From Phanerodontia chrysosporium (lineage: Eukaryota; Basidiomycota; Agaricomycetes; Polyporales; Phanerochaetaceae), in NCBI GenBank assembly GCA_001910725.1, contig MJGA01000011.1, positions 434,001-498,000 on the forward strand: a stretch of DNA of 64,000 nucleotides, read 5' to 3'. Below the pieces are notes generated by a model that saw only the letters and a list, made by a program, of their open reading frames with translations, did no database searches and was not told the origin of the DNA. Each line of letters begins with the position of its first letter. The stretch's first letter is position 1. Of this stretch, positions 47,601 to 56,722 are shown in pieces. A program made the translations under genes and the position numbers.

Positions 47601-48600
47601 CGATCCGTGCGTTTACTTCAAACGCTCCGACGCTCTAACGCTCGCACTCCTTCATGTCGACGACACTACCCTTTTTGGGAAGCGCGCTGCCTTAAACGAC
47701 TTCAAGGCCGATATCGCCGCTCACTTCGCCATCACGACCTCAGGCGCGCTCACCACCTTCGTCGGCATTCAGGCCATTCGCGACCGCACCGCTCGCACGC
47801 TCACCATCAAGCAGTCGCACTACATCAAGCTCATTCTCGAGCGTTTCGGCATGCAAGACTGCAATCCGGTCTCGACGCCGCTTGACCCGAACATCAAGCT
47901 TGGGCCGATCTCCGAAGACGAGACGCCCGTTGATGCGCCCTACGCCGCCGCCATCGGTTCCCTCATGTACGCCGCTGTCGGTACACGCCCCGACATCGCC
48001 TTCGCTGTTCAAGCACTTTCCCAGTTCACCTCTCGACCGTCCAACACTCACTGGACGGCGGTCAAGCACGTCTTTCGCTATCTCAAGGGCACACTCGACC
48101 TCGGCATCACCTACGGTCCCGACGATCAAGATCTGATCGGATACTCGGACGCAGACTGGGCACAGTCCCTGGTCGACCGCCGGTCCGTGTCCGGCTACGC
48201 CTTCAAGCTTGCCGGCGGCATCATCAGCTGGTCCTCGAAGAAGCAAGCTACGGTCGCCCTCTCCACGATGGAAGCGGAGTACATCGCCCTTTCACACGCA
48301 GCCAAGGAGGCCATCTGGCTACGCCGCCTCCTCTCCGAACTCGGTATCCTCGGCGACACCGCTACCACGATCCTCACCGACAATCAAGCCGCCATCACTT
48401 TCGCGCACGACAGTCAATTTCACGCGCGCTCCAAGCACATCGATATTCGCCATCATTTCATTCGCGAACGCGTCAAGGACGGCGACATCGACATCACGCA
48501 TTGCGCCTCCGCCGACAATTGCGCCGACATGCTCACCAAAGCACTCGCCAAGCCGACGCATCTCAAGCAGCTCGAACTCGCTCAGCTCGTCGCTCGCTGA
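44602..48600 (+). CDS. Copia Gag-Pol polyprotein
   Basis: Single 1332-residue frame, domain order typical of Ty1/copia. The Gag domain begins near RIEPLKGPENYFSWQVQEQD. The CCHC zinc knuckle CHGCGKEGHIKPEC starts at residue 214. The protease site is LGDSATERHIV (Asp 282), where Ser-Ala replaces the common Ser-Gly. Integrase has the zinc-binding HCALGH and CDACIQAK, and the catalytic D481, D544 and E580 (FSDIWG, HVDNAKEY, NGIAERLNR; D-D-35-E spacing). Reverse transcriptase has ARLVAQGFSQ and LLHVDDTTLFG (Asp 1020, 1021). RNase H has YSDADW, STMEAEYIAL and HARSKHIDIRHHFIRE. The element replicates through cytoplasmic particles and integrates cDNA. No stop or shift was found. Confidence 0.95.
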   Translation: MTSDTSSVRIEPLKGPENYFSWQVQEQDILTDLGYIDYVLGNKTRHATDAAEQATFDRADRKALSAIRLRCAPSVVTHIASSTSSKSAWDTLKSIYAAQGTMAKVTASRKLQKYQMEEGADMEGELKKMRQLMEEITLSGGTITDSDFTYQILSALPPSWDAFITSCQSITTSSDLTGRILTEERRRKERDTSSTALVARQRPKKSKFRKGVYCHGCGKEGHIKPECRSGGNQKSGSGGKSSRAHVAVAAETDGDSYMFATIEEVPQDVRALLVKGEVWLGDSATERHIVRDRNAFSNYIETPNHTVTGAGVCKALGRGDVQVTFNTKQGEVSVKLTDVLHAPDMEFNLLSLGRLASAGMTFVGTGPDLFIKDRDRTICHGRRVGHLYHMDMRLRYPARSRALAVRTARTWYEWHCALGHINRQQLQEIHRKDLVEGMEVDTSSDIDFDCDACIQAKHSRAPFPDTAADRALAVGDLVFSDIWGPARIASLQGNTYVITFTDAASRYVVIFFMKSRDAALDRFKKYEALLERHLNAKIKTVHVDNAKEYTQGQFRDYAASRGILVRTTAPYSPSQNGIAERLNRTLAERARAMLIARDLPKFLWQEAWAYATYLKNRTPTRTRDLTPYELFWGRRPDIKDAQEFGTPCWVLVPENRRSKLEPKSERYIFTGISDNSAGWRYFVPGMRQILVSRDVIFERKAEPPRSIPFTLEGESPTPSRAKSPPSVTTTPPPASAPQAPDSSKASKAEPSATTTKSRSPSVALPRSTSSSVPPESTRKSERNTPRVDYKRLHQTGTIAPKSTDHDASAHAHICFAVRGDWDHPSSIEECKARDDWPQWQAAMDAEMSQLRGRGTWEMGDLPDDRKAIGSRWVFAIKRHPDGSIDKYKARLVAQGFSQIPGQDYLQTFAPVVRLESWRAACAIAARYDLDDDGLDITGAYLYGPLEETIYMRQAPGYDDNSGQVYVLRKALYGLKQAGRAWNNLLNHVLVNLMGFTRSEADPCVYFKRSDALTLALLHVDDTTLFGKRAALNDFKADIAAHFAITTSGALTTFVGIQAIRDRTARTLTIKQSHYIKLILERFGMQDCNPVSTPLDPNIKLGPISEDETPVDAPYAAAIGSLMYAAVGTRPDIAFAVQALSQFTSRPSNTHWTAVKHVFRYLKGTLDLGITYGPDDQDLIGYSDADWAQSLVDRRSVSGYAFKLAGGIISWSSKKQATVALSTMEAEYIALSHAAKEAIWLRRLLSELGILGDTATTILTDNQAAITFAHDSQFHARSKHIDIRHHFIRERVKDGDIDITHCASADNCADMLTKALAKPTHLKQLELAQLVAR

Positions 48601-48607
48601 GGGGGAG
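48599..48607 (+). other. Polypurine tract of copia element
   Basis: GAGGGGGAG directly precedes the 3' LTR and would prime plus-strand cDNA synthesis. It overlaps the stop codon of the polyprotein. Confidence 0.7.
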
Positions 48608-48876
48608 TGTTGTCATCCCGAGGCGCCGCCGAGGTGACCCACCTTAGACGCAGGGCGGCATGCCATAAAAGGCACCCGTTGGTAGTAATCTCCATTTCCT
48701 TATCTTCATTCCGATCCACTTTATCTTATCTGAGTCTTCCGCCTTTGTAATAACTCAAAACCCACATTTCATTTCCTTTCTAGTGGTTACAAGAAAATGT
48801 ATAAAAAACCTAGTTACATCTCGTCGAATATCCATCGTTCGTTCACCGCATCTCACCCCCGCTCGATTCTTCAAGA
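48608..48876 (+). repeat. 3' LTR of copia element
   Basis: Identical by eye to the 5' LTR over all 269 bp, followed by the TGACA target duplication at 48877-48881. Confidence 0.93.
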
Positions 48877-49002
48877 TGACATCCTCCCAGGAATCCTACG
48901 AAGAGCAAAGAGAGACGAAGCCCCACTACTTACCGATGAGTATTTGTTCCTATCTGAAGAATTACGAAGTGTGTATCTCGCAGAACCATAGAGTTGTTCT
49001 CC

Positions 49003-51268
49003 TTACGACTTGCGCTTGCGCTTCGTCCGTCGCACCGGTGTCATTTCGCCTGGCATCGCAGTATCTGCTGCCTTCGGCTCCACCTCGAGCTTCCGAAGCG
49101 CCATAGCAAACATCTTTCGCCAATAGCACGGGCGCGTGGCGCGTTGCAGCATACCGTAGTCGGGCATTTTAGGAGGCTGTGGAAACTCAGAAAACGGCTT
49201 CATCAGCGCGTATTCATACTCGTCCCATGCGTTCGAGACGTCACGAATGAGCTCAGCCAGTGCTGCGCTAGAATAGCGGTCCTGAAAAAGCGACTCGCAC
49301 CCTAAGCTGAGCTTCTTCGCAGATACCACACAACCGAGCTCGTCCTTTTCCGGGTCGACGAACAAGTACTGACGAAGACCGTCAAAGTGCCAGGCATATC
49401 GAAGAACCGCGACGTAGTTGAGGACCCAGAAGATGGACTGGAGGTCGTCGACGAGCTCGTTGTATAGCGAGCGGTCGTTGTCTTTTGCGTGCACTGCGAC
49501 GTCGGTGAGAAGTCGGATAGACATGTATGGCGGTGTACCCTGAATAAGCGACGTCAATACGAAGATAGAGGCGCGAGTTCACGTGGACTTACAACAGCGC
49601 CACTACTAGGCGTTGGTGGACCTGCATGATCCCAATCGATGAGAGCGCACCGTCCATGGGAATCCAACATGATATTGTGCCTGCTGATGTCTCGGTGGAT
49701 AATTCCGAGCGACTCGTCAGCCTTCTCGATAGCTGTAATAATTGAAGGTGAGCGGCCCGTACATAACGCATATGATGAGTCGCTTACCGAGGAGTGCATC
49801 GTGGAGCGCTTGCACCAGTTCACGCTCGCTTCGCGCCGTCTCTAGAGGAAACAGGATCTCCTGTACAATGCGATGGTGCACGTATCCTGACAGCTCATTC
49901 TCAGTATGCTGCCGGAGAGAATGCTCCGTGGTGAGCACGTCGACGATCGTCTGTTGTGGCTGAAGATCAGCCGTGAGGACGTCGCCGCCATAGAAGACTT
50001 CGGGGATAAAAGGGACATCATGCGCGTGTAAGTCCAGGAAAATGTCGAACTCGGGGCGCAGGCGGCTGTCTTTTCCGCGCCAGGTGTCCTTGAGGAAGAC
50101 GAGCCTGTGTGCCTTCAAGTCGTACGCAAGATAGGCGCGTGTGCTGCGTCCGAATAGCGATGCAGACTGCACGAATGGGCGACAAACGACAAGCTCAGTA
50201 GCCTGCTCGTTGGCACTGTTGGAGACGCGAAGAGTCCATATTGGGTAGGTGTTTGAGTTGTCGAGGCTTGTTTGGGCGTGTGCCACGATGTGCACCCGGA
50301 GGTCATCCGCGTCGTGCCCCTCGACCTCGTCGATTAGCTCGCGCAGAGCGCCAGTAAACAGCGTGGCCTCTTTCTGGGTTGCCAGAGCCGCGGAGCAATC
50401 GAACCCTCGAGACGCGTCGTCCATGTGCGAGTAACGCCACAGAAACTCTGCGAGGAGTTCAGGGGACTGGACGTAGTCGAATCGCTCACTGACGACAGCA
50501 CCAGCGCGATCGAGCAGCACGAACCGAGCGCAACTGCCAACCAGAACGAGGTAGAATAGAAAACAGCGATGTTGACGTTCGAAGATGGCGTGCGTGCTCT
50601 TGATAATCCGTAAGCGGGCCACCAGTGCCTCCAGACTGTCCCTCTCGAAAGGCCTGTCGTAGTCAAGTCCACGTGCCAGAGAGTGGTCGTTTTTCAGAGC
50701 AGAACCAGAAGTACTGGCTACCGGAGACTCTGAGACCCTGAGATCCTCGTCCATCGGGTCGTCGAACGGGTCGCCGTCGTAGTTGGGTGTGATCTCGATC
50801 CCTAGGGAGGCGGTGGCGAAGTTGTAGTATTCAGAGAGAACCTTCCTGGGGCCTTTCAGCTTCTTCCCGGTATGCCTGCGAGCTGCTACAGATGGGTATG
50901 ACGGTATTTGATTCTCGGCCTCGTTCTCGGCGTCCTCCTCATGTTGGTCGTGTTCTCCTGCCCCCTTCTTTCTAACCCTGAACGCGTCCGCCTGCCGCCT
51001 CTTCAGCTTTGGCAGGAAGAATCTGTCTGAAGGGCATATTTGGGATTCTTCAACCTTCTTTATCTGGCGAAGGGCGAAGTCAGACGTGATGTAGAGCTGA
51101 CACGACAAGACAACTCACGAACGCCTCTTGCGCGTCCCGTTGCGACTGCGAGTGCGCGACTGCCGAGAAATCGACTGAGGGGGCAGTTAGGTTGCAATCT
51201 GCTTCCATAAATGTGTCGAGGAAAGTTTGAGGGGGTATGGGCCCAATGAAGTGGCTTTTCGTGGACAT
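49003..51268 (-). CDS. FunK1-type protein kinase I, intact
   Basis: ATG 51266-51268, same N-terminus as D (MSTKSHFIGPIPPQTFLDTF); exon 1 is 51119-51268. Exon 2 starts IKKVEESQICPSDRFFLPKL and carries ERQHRCFLFYLVLVGSCARF, LLDRAGAVVSERFDY, RAYLAYDLKAHRLVFLKDTW, FYGGDVLTADLQP and HHRIVQEILFPLETARSERE. The catalytic exon has GIIHRDISRHNIMLDSHGR and ALIDWDHAG. The last exon begins GTPPYMSIRLLTDVAVHAKD and ends PVRRTKRKRKS, a basic variant of the family tail. No lesion seen. It is the kinase partner of the only near full-length Rec114-like gene, across a promoter almost identical to that of D. Confidence 0.85.
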
Positions 51269-52068
51269 TGTGAGTGGGGTGGTGGGGGTTGGGGTGAGAG
51301 AGGGACGATAAACAAAAGCGCTGTGCTTGTATGTTGGTCTCCGCAGTGTCGCGTCCACGTAGCCTTCTGCCACGCTAGACTCTTTCTGTGTCAGGTTCAA
51401 GTGTAGAAGATACACAGATTGTGGGCAGTAGACGCGTCGCGCGCGCCGCACCGCGTCCTACCGCGTCTCGTCCGAGCTTACACGTGCTCGCATCCGAGCG
51501 CTATTGCCTTTGATCCCGACGACGATGTCGCTGTCGACGACTTCTACTACGACGTACACTCTTGCAAAATATTCACGGGCATATCCCTCTTCTCAAGCTG
51601 CTGGCTCTCAGGAATGTGACTCTGAATGGCAACACTTCACCAATCCTGTCATTCGTCTGGTGCTCGACTTGAGAAAATCTGCACGCGGAGAGCTTGAATC
51701 TTACCGACTTCGTGTCTTATGGTCGCTGCATGCGGGACAAGATATGATGGAAGTAGACCACAGAGATGTTGTGTTTGTGAGTAGCCTTGTCATTCTCGTC
51801 GTTATCGTGGTGTTCAACGTGTTGTAGGAAGATCTCGACCTACTGTCCTTCTCTGGTCTTACGACTCAAGGTGGCTCCCATGGACTTCCTTTGAAGGCTG
51901 TCTATCGCGAAGCTGTGGTGGGAATTCGATACCTACATACTCGGAATGTTCCTGCTGGCTTGCCCTTGGTACGCGCATCCGCTTTTCCTCCGTAAACCTA
52001 GCTATATGCATGTAATACAGGTATATCGTCGTTTCCAGATGAACTTTCAGAGTGCAACAGATGCCACC
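50938..52068. repeat. Near-identical segmental duplicate, right copy
   Basis: Partner of 27455-28585. It covers the start of FunK1 I, the shared promoter and the first two and a half exons of the Rec114-like gene. Beyond 52068 this copy continues into the intact gene while the left copy does not, so this side shows the original arrangement. Confidence 0.85.
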
Positions 52069-52985
52069 AACTTCATCGAAGCTGTCAGGCATGTCTGCCC
52101 CTGCAAAGCAAACCCTCCACCTCAGCCAAACCTGGCCCGAGCTGCCACCATGACGATGGCGCACACGACGCCCCTTGCTCGCCCACCTGTATCAGCATCT
52201 ACACAGATGCCTCCACCCCCGCTCCCACATTCAATACAATCCAATCAGCCTCTTCGTTCCTCGACGACGATGCAGGTCTCTCCGGCGTCTTCTACTATGG
52301 TTCCCGCCACACCCTTGAGCAGAATGTCGATTCCTGCACTCGTCACACACGATACCTTGCCTGCTGCTCCTGCTGCTCCTTGCTCTAGTTCTGCTCCCAC
52401 TGCTAGCATGAATACAATTCGCACTACAACAACGAACCTTGACTCTACAGCGCCGCTGCCTTCGTCGCCTCTTGATGACTCTAGTTCAACGTCACGACTT
52501 CCAATGCCTGCGGCTCCGCCTATTGCTACTGTGATTCCTTCGCGTCGGCCTCGGAGCTCCTATGATATTGGTCCCTCTGTTTCAGCTGACGTCACTTCGA
52601 GCTCTAATGCAAGCGCATATACCCAGTCCCCTAGCATTCTCGGTCCCAGGACATCGCTTCCTCCTACCGTTGCGAACTCTGTTCCGCCTGCGAACCTCAG
52701 GCACCGGCATGTGACGCCCCTTCTTCAGCCGACGGTATCTCGAATATGGACGTGGACTCTCTGTCTTTCACCGCTTTGCACCCGCCGCTCCCGAAGTCTC
52801 CAAACCTCTGTGATATACCGAAGACGGACCTAGAGGCGCTGATTGCTGAAGTGGTACGGGAGGACAGTTTCGTAAAGCTGGTGAGTTTCGCACTGGTTAT
52901 TCGTCGTCCGGAGAGTTAAACACTACGTTGCTAGCTGGAAAGCCTGGACGGTTTGTGGCGGGTCAAGACGTACCTCAGACAATAA
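51525..52985 (+). CDS. Rec114-like meiotic recombination protein, copy 3 (longest)
   Basis: Rec114 works with Mei4 on chromosome axes to promote Spo11 double-strand breaks. The match here is by pattern and not certain. ATG 51525; the N-terminal 150 residues are beta-rich (YTLAKYSRAY, WQHFTNPVIRLVLDL, RLRVLWSLHAG, VGIRYLHTRNVPAG) and end RRFQMNFQSATDATNFIEAV then CPCK, resembling the PH-like N-terminal domain. A long Ser/Pro/Thr-rich linker follows. The C-terminus (TDLEALIAEVVREDSFVKL, intron, LESLDGLWRVKTYLRQ) resembles the short helical Mei4-binding end. Introns: after VVF, after LPL, and after VKL (acceptor TTGCTAG). The frame changes once near 52700 (RHVTPLL versus DAPSSADGISNMDVDS), by an unnoticed intron or a one-base indel. 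It is divergent from FunK1 I, suggesting co-regulation. Confidence 0.5.
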
Positions 52986-53538
52986 GACACTGTAGATCAT
53001 ATATCTGAGTTCGTTCGCCACCGTCACGTCGTGAAGAAGCATATCTCACAATTGCTCAATGTTCGCGCTGTCCCGCTGGCACGTGTGTCCGGTATTCATG
53101 ATTGAAGTATACCATCTGGCATCGAGACGAAGGGTGGATAGTCTTCTAACTTACATGACTATGACCGCTGCATGTGTGCTGCTGGCTAACTCCTGCCTCT
53201 AATCTGTGCTTAGGTTGTATCTATTCTCGCGTCAGCTTGGTTGAGTCCGTCGCTCGCGCCGGTGAAAGGACTGATGCCCTTCTACTCGCGACATTAACCA
53301 CCAGTGTGCTCTTCGGCAGGAAGCCATTCACAATGCCACTAAGCAACTGATCACAAGCATAATTGTTTCATTGTGCTCAAAGCGCTATCCAACGCGGAGT
53401 GGCTCATGGTCGCTTAGCCTTGGCCTAGGCTTCGGTGGCGGCCGCTGACCTTGACTCCGTACGTTCCTTGTCTTCAGTACGTTCATTGTCTGCCCTCATC
53501 CCCTCCACGCTGATAGCTTACCCGACGTGCACTCAGTC
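52986..53538. other. Intergenic, nothing recognised
   Basis: Between the Rec114-like gene and FunK1 J, both on the plus strand. No protein-like frame or repeat seen. Confidence 0.4.
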
Positions 53539-55875
53539 ATGGAATGCCCTAGTTTTATAGGCGTGGTTCGTCCAGAAACTTTCATCAATGGCCTGCTGGA
53601 AATAGGAACGAATTCGCTCGGCGATTGTCCAACACTAGACCTCTCTGCAATGCCCGCAGATAATTCAAAGAAGATGTGCACAGAATTCGTAAGTTGCTAT
53701 CCTCTTCGAAGTGGCTTGCCTACTTGACTCCTTGCCAGATTCGCGCTGTCGAGAAGTCGAAAGTCTGTCCTGGACTTCGTCTATTCGTGCCGCGACCTAA
53801 ACATCGGGCCACTGGTCCCAAGCCAGTAGTCACGCGTCATCACGCAGCTCCGATGGCACAAGTGGCGCGGAAGATATCTACCCAACCATGGGCCTTCGTC
53901 CTCTCGTTGACCAGCGCAAGTCAAAACGTTCACCGAAGCGGAAGGACTTCCGAGAGACCTACAACTTTGCCACAAACTTGCTTCTCATAGATGTGCTGGA
54001 CGACTGCAGGGCGGACCCTTTTTCCGATCCAATTGCTCACACGCAGCCTGGCTCAGAAGGCATGCCTGCACCACCGTTGACCGAGGAACGCTCGATCGAG
54101 AACCGAACTCCTGCTGGCCAGGAGTCGCTGCAATCCTTCGTGTCTCATGCTCATGCTCATTTTCTACGTCAACACCGGACACATCTCTTCCAACTGGTGC
54201 TGATCGGACAAGAGGCGAGGTTCATTCGCTGGGATCGGGCGGGTGCGGCAGTTGGACAACGGTTCAACTATGTCGCGCACCCAGAGTTCATAGCCGGCTT
54301 TCTGTGGAAGTTCGCACACATGACCAACTCTCAACGCGGAATGGACGCAACCGTCAGCCTCGCGAGCAAACAGGAAACCAAGCTCTTCGTGGATGCCGTG
54401 CGCAGCTTCTGTGACGACATGGGCGCCGGTACAAAGAATGGCGTCCCAGTGCGACAACTGCCTCAGGCTCGCTGGACTCTGGAGGACTCGGAGACGTGGC
54501 CGACGTGGAAGGTTAGCGTCGGAGAAGGCCCGGAAGGCATCACGACCGATCTCATCGTCCGTCGACCGTTCATGTTCCACACCGAGATTTTCAGCCGCGG
54601 CACACGCGCGTACATTGCATACGACATACGGGCGCGCCGCCTGGTCTTTCTGAAGGATACCTGGCGTGTCCACAACGATTTCGTGGAGTCCGAATTCGAG
54701 ACGCTCCAGCAGTTAGAGGAAAATTGTGTACCTCACGTACCCTTTGCCCTCGATGGCGGCGACGTCTGCGACCCCAACAAAGACAGCGGTACGGTGCAAA
54801 TGACCAAGAACGACGTTCTTCTGGAACACTTCCCCGAATTATGGTGTCGTCCTGATGCCATGCCATCTACACATGTGCACCATCGCGTAGTCCAGGAGAT
54901 TATGTACCCTTTGGACGACAGCGTGAGCGAAAGAGACTTTGTTCAGGCGCTACGTGACGCTCTCGTCGGTATGTCTCAGCTGCTATGCAATCCTTTCGCC
55001 GCTAACTCGTACATCCCCTGCAGCCATTCATCATGCGTATCAGAAGTTGAACATCAACCATCGCGATATCAGCGCTGGAAATGTCATGCTCTCAGCTGAT
55101 GGACGGGGTATACTGATCGACTGGGAGAACGCTGGGCGTGAAAACGACGGAGACACTTGGTCTGTGCGTATTGCGTCGGCGTTGCGGAGTGTACTATCCT
55201 TAATGATTGCTACAGGGCACATGGCCGTTCGTCTCTGTGAAACGAGGCCTCAATCCGCGGAAGCAACGAGATCTGGTGGATGATCTTGAATCTATCTTCT
55301 GGGTATTAGTGTACCTCGGCCTCCGGTACTATGCCACCCGGCCGGATGCTCGGAGCACGCTGGTGCTGGAGGAGGCCTATTGGGACGGGCAAGGGAACAC
55401 GCTATGCGGGGCGACCAAGGTATCCTGGATCAAAGAGGGCATTCCACAATCCCTGTCTTTCCGCTCGCCGGTATTCGACGCCCTCGTGCGAAAAGCAAAC
55501 ATGGCCTGGACCGCCGCTTATGCCGCCGAGGAGGCTCTTGCTCGTGGACACGCGTCTTGCCCCGAAGTCAACACCATCCAGTGCGTCCACGATCCTGTGC
55601 AGTGGATCGGAATGTTTGAAACGGTATTGTGGATGTTCGCCGAGATGGCTGAAGCAGGGACAGAAGATCCTGGTCTGCATCCACCCAACGCCTCGCAGGC
55701 ACCGCTTCCTGTACCGCCGCTTCCTTCTCCTGCCCCTAATCCGCGGAGTCCTAGCCCGAAGGTCTACAACACTCGGGCCAAACGCAAAGCGGATGAGGAA
55801 GAGGACAGACTCCAGCGAAATGGAGGCTACGGTCCAGATTGTCCGCGCAGGTCCAAAAGGATACGCACGAAATGA
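53539..55875 (+). CDS. FunK1-type protein kinase J, one N-terminal frameshift
   Basis: ATG 53539 (MECPSFIGVVRPETFINGLL); exon 1 ends CTEF at GTAAGT; exon 2 starts IRAVEKSKVCPGLRLFVPRP. The frame changes between about 53805 and 53865: RATGPKP leads off, while SSDGTSGAEDIYPTMGLRPL continues in the correct frame, probably one base missing in a GGTCCC run. The body has [64 protein letters not shown] and HHRVVQEIMYPLDD. The catalytic exon has NINHRDISAGNVMLSADGR and ILIDWENAG, so the DWD of relatives is DWE with the metal-binding Asp kept. The last exon starts GTWPFVSVKRGLN and ends PRRSKRIRTK after a Pro-rich segment. If the single shift is a reading error the gene is functional. Confidence 0.75.
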
Positions 55876-56141
55876 ATCCAGAGTATCCATAGCCGTCTCG
55901 TATCCGTATGCATTTATTCACTCTGTCTTTAATTGGTGTCTTGGGTCGACACATCCTTAAGGTGAGCGTCTTCACAACTAGCCTGCAACATGTGTTCCCG
56001 ATAAAAGTAAGGCCGCGGCGTACTGCAAACCTGCGGGTTGAAAGCGCGTGTGCGCCTACTGAGCAACGACATACATAACCTGGCCAACGAAGGCACTTAG
56101 TGAATGTGCTTGCCCAGAGGGTCAAACACTCGAGACCTGTC

Positions 56142-56425
56142 TTACCCCAGGTACTTCGTGAGATACCCAAGCATGTCTACATAACCCTTCATGGCAGCTG
56201 CGTCTTAGCCCAAGCTCGTGAGAAAACCCAAGGGTAGCGTCTTTGACCACCTGGTAGCCGGGCTGGCCATCGACAGCCTTCTCAATCTTGAAATGACAAA
56301 GATGTAATTCGCAACCTCGGTGCCGTTGCGGAGGCGCAGCGCGTTGTAGCGCGGGTCGCGGGGAAGTCGCCGATGGCTTTCGTAGCAGGAGAATACGCCT
56401 GCGGGACGACGCCGACCCCGGCTCG
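56142..56425 (-). pseudogene. Relic of the glycine-zipper gene's C-terminal part
   Basis: The minus strand reads VVPQAYSPATKAIGDFP, then (shifted) DPRYNALRLRNGTEV, KAVDGQPGYQ and KDATLGFSHELGL. After another shift it reads AAAMKGYVDMLGYLTKYLG and a stop at 56142-56144. These match, in order, the C-terminal exon of the gene at 35352-37130 (QAYSPATKAIGDFPRDPRYN, ATFGFLSSLGYDTASMKNYV, DIIGYFQEYQG). The segment between GYQ and the KDATLGF block is deleted. At least two frameshifts remain. Confidence 0.75.
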
Positions 56426-56722
56426 TAGCTTATTTGCAGTTAACAATGCAGACGCAGTCACAGTGCATACGAGAGACCCAAAGTTGCAAGCATATGTCAA
56501 GCGATAAGCTATATCATTCAACGGTCTCGTAGTCAACATTACGGTAGCTGCTACTAAGCTCACGCTGTGACATGAAATACAAACGGCAGCAAACTCAGCT
56601 AAGTCCAGAACAAAACCAAGAGACCAGTGCCACACTTCACAGAGTCAAAAGTGTGGCTCAGTCCATACGTCAGTATCCTATGCTGCGTGAAGCACAGTTG
56701 AGCCTAAGGAAAAAAATTATCC

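Larger units (their letters stand above)
44192..48876 (+). mobile_element. Complete Ty1/copia LTR retrotransposon
   Basis: Two 269-bp LTRs (44192-44460 and 48608-48876), identical by eye, flank one uninterrupted 1332-codon Gag-Pol frame. The flanks carry the same 5 bp, TGACA (44187-44191 and 48877-48881), as a target-site duplication. A polypurine tract (GAGGGGGAG) ends immediately before the 3' LTR, and a primer-binding-like stretch begins right after the 5' LTR. The LTRs start TG but end AAGA rather than the usual CA. Identical LTRs, an intact frame and a clean duplication indicate a very recent insertion that may be transposition-competent. Confidence 0.95.

Noticed and set aside
47209..48246. 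Long antisense frames within the copia element
   Set aside because: Shadows of the high-GC Gag-Pol frame; no independent start context or domain.
53790..53850. A 33-nt GT-AG interval as an intron to fix FunK1 J
   Set aside because: Its length is a multiple of three, so it would not change frame, and it is too short; a one-base indel fits better.
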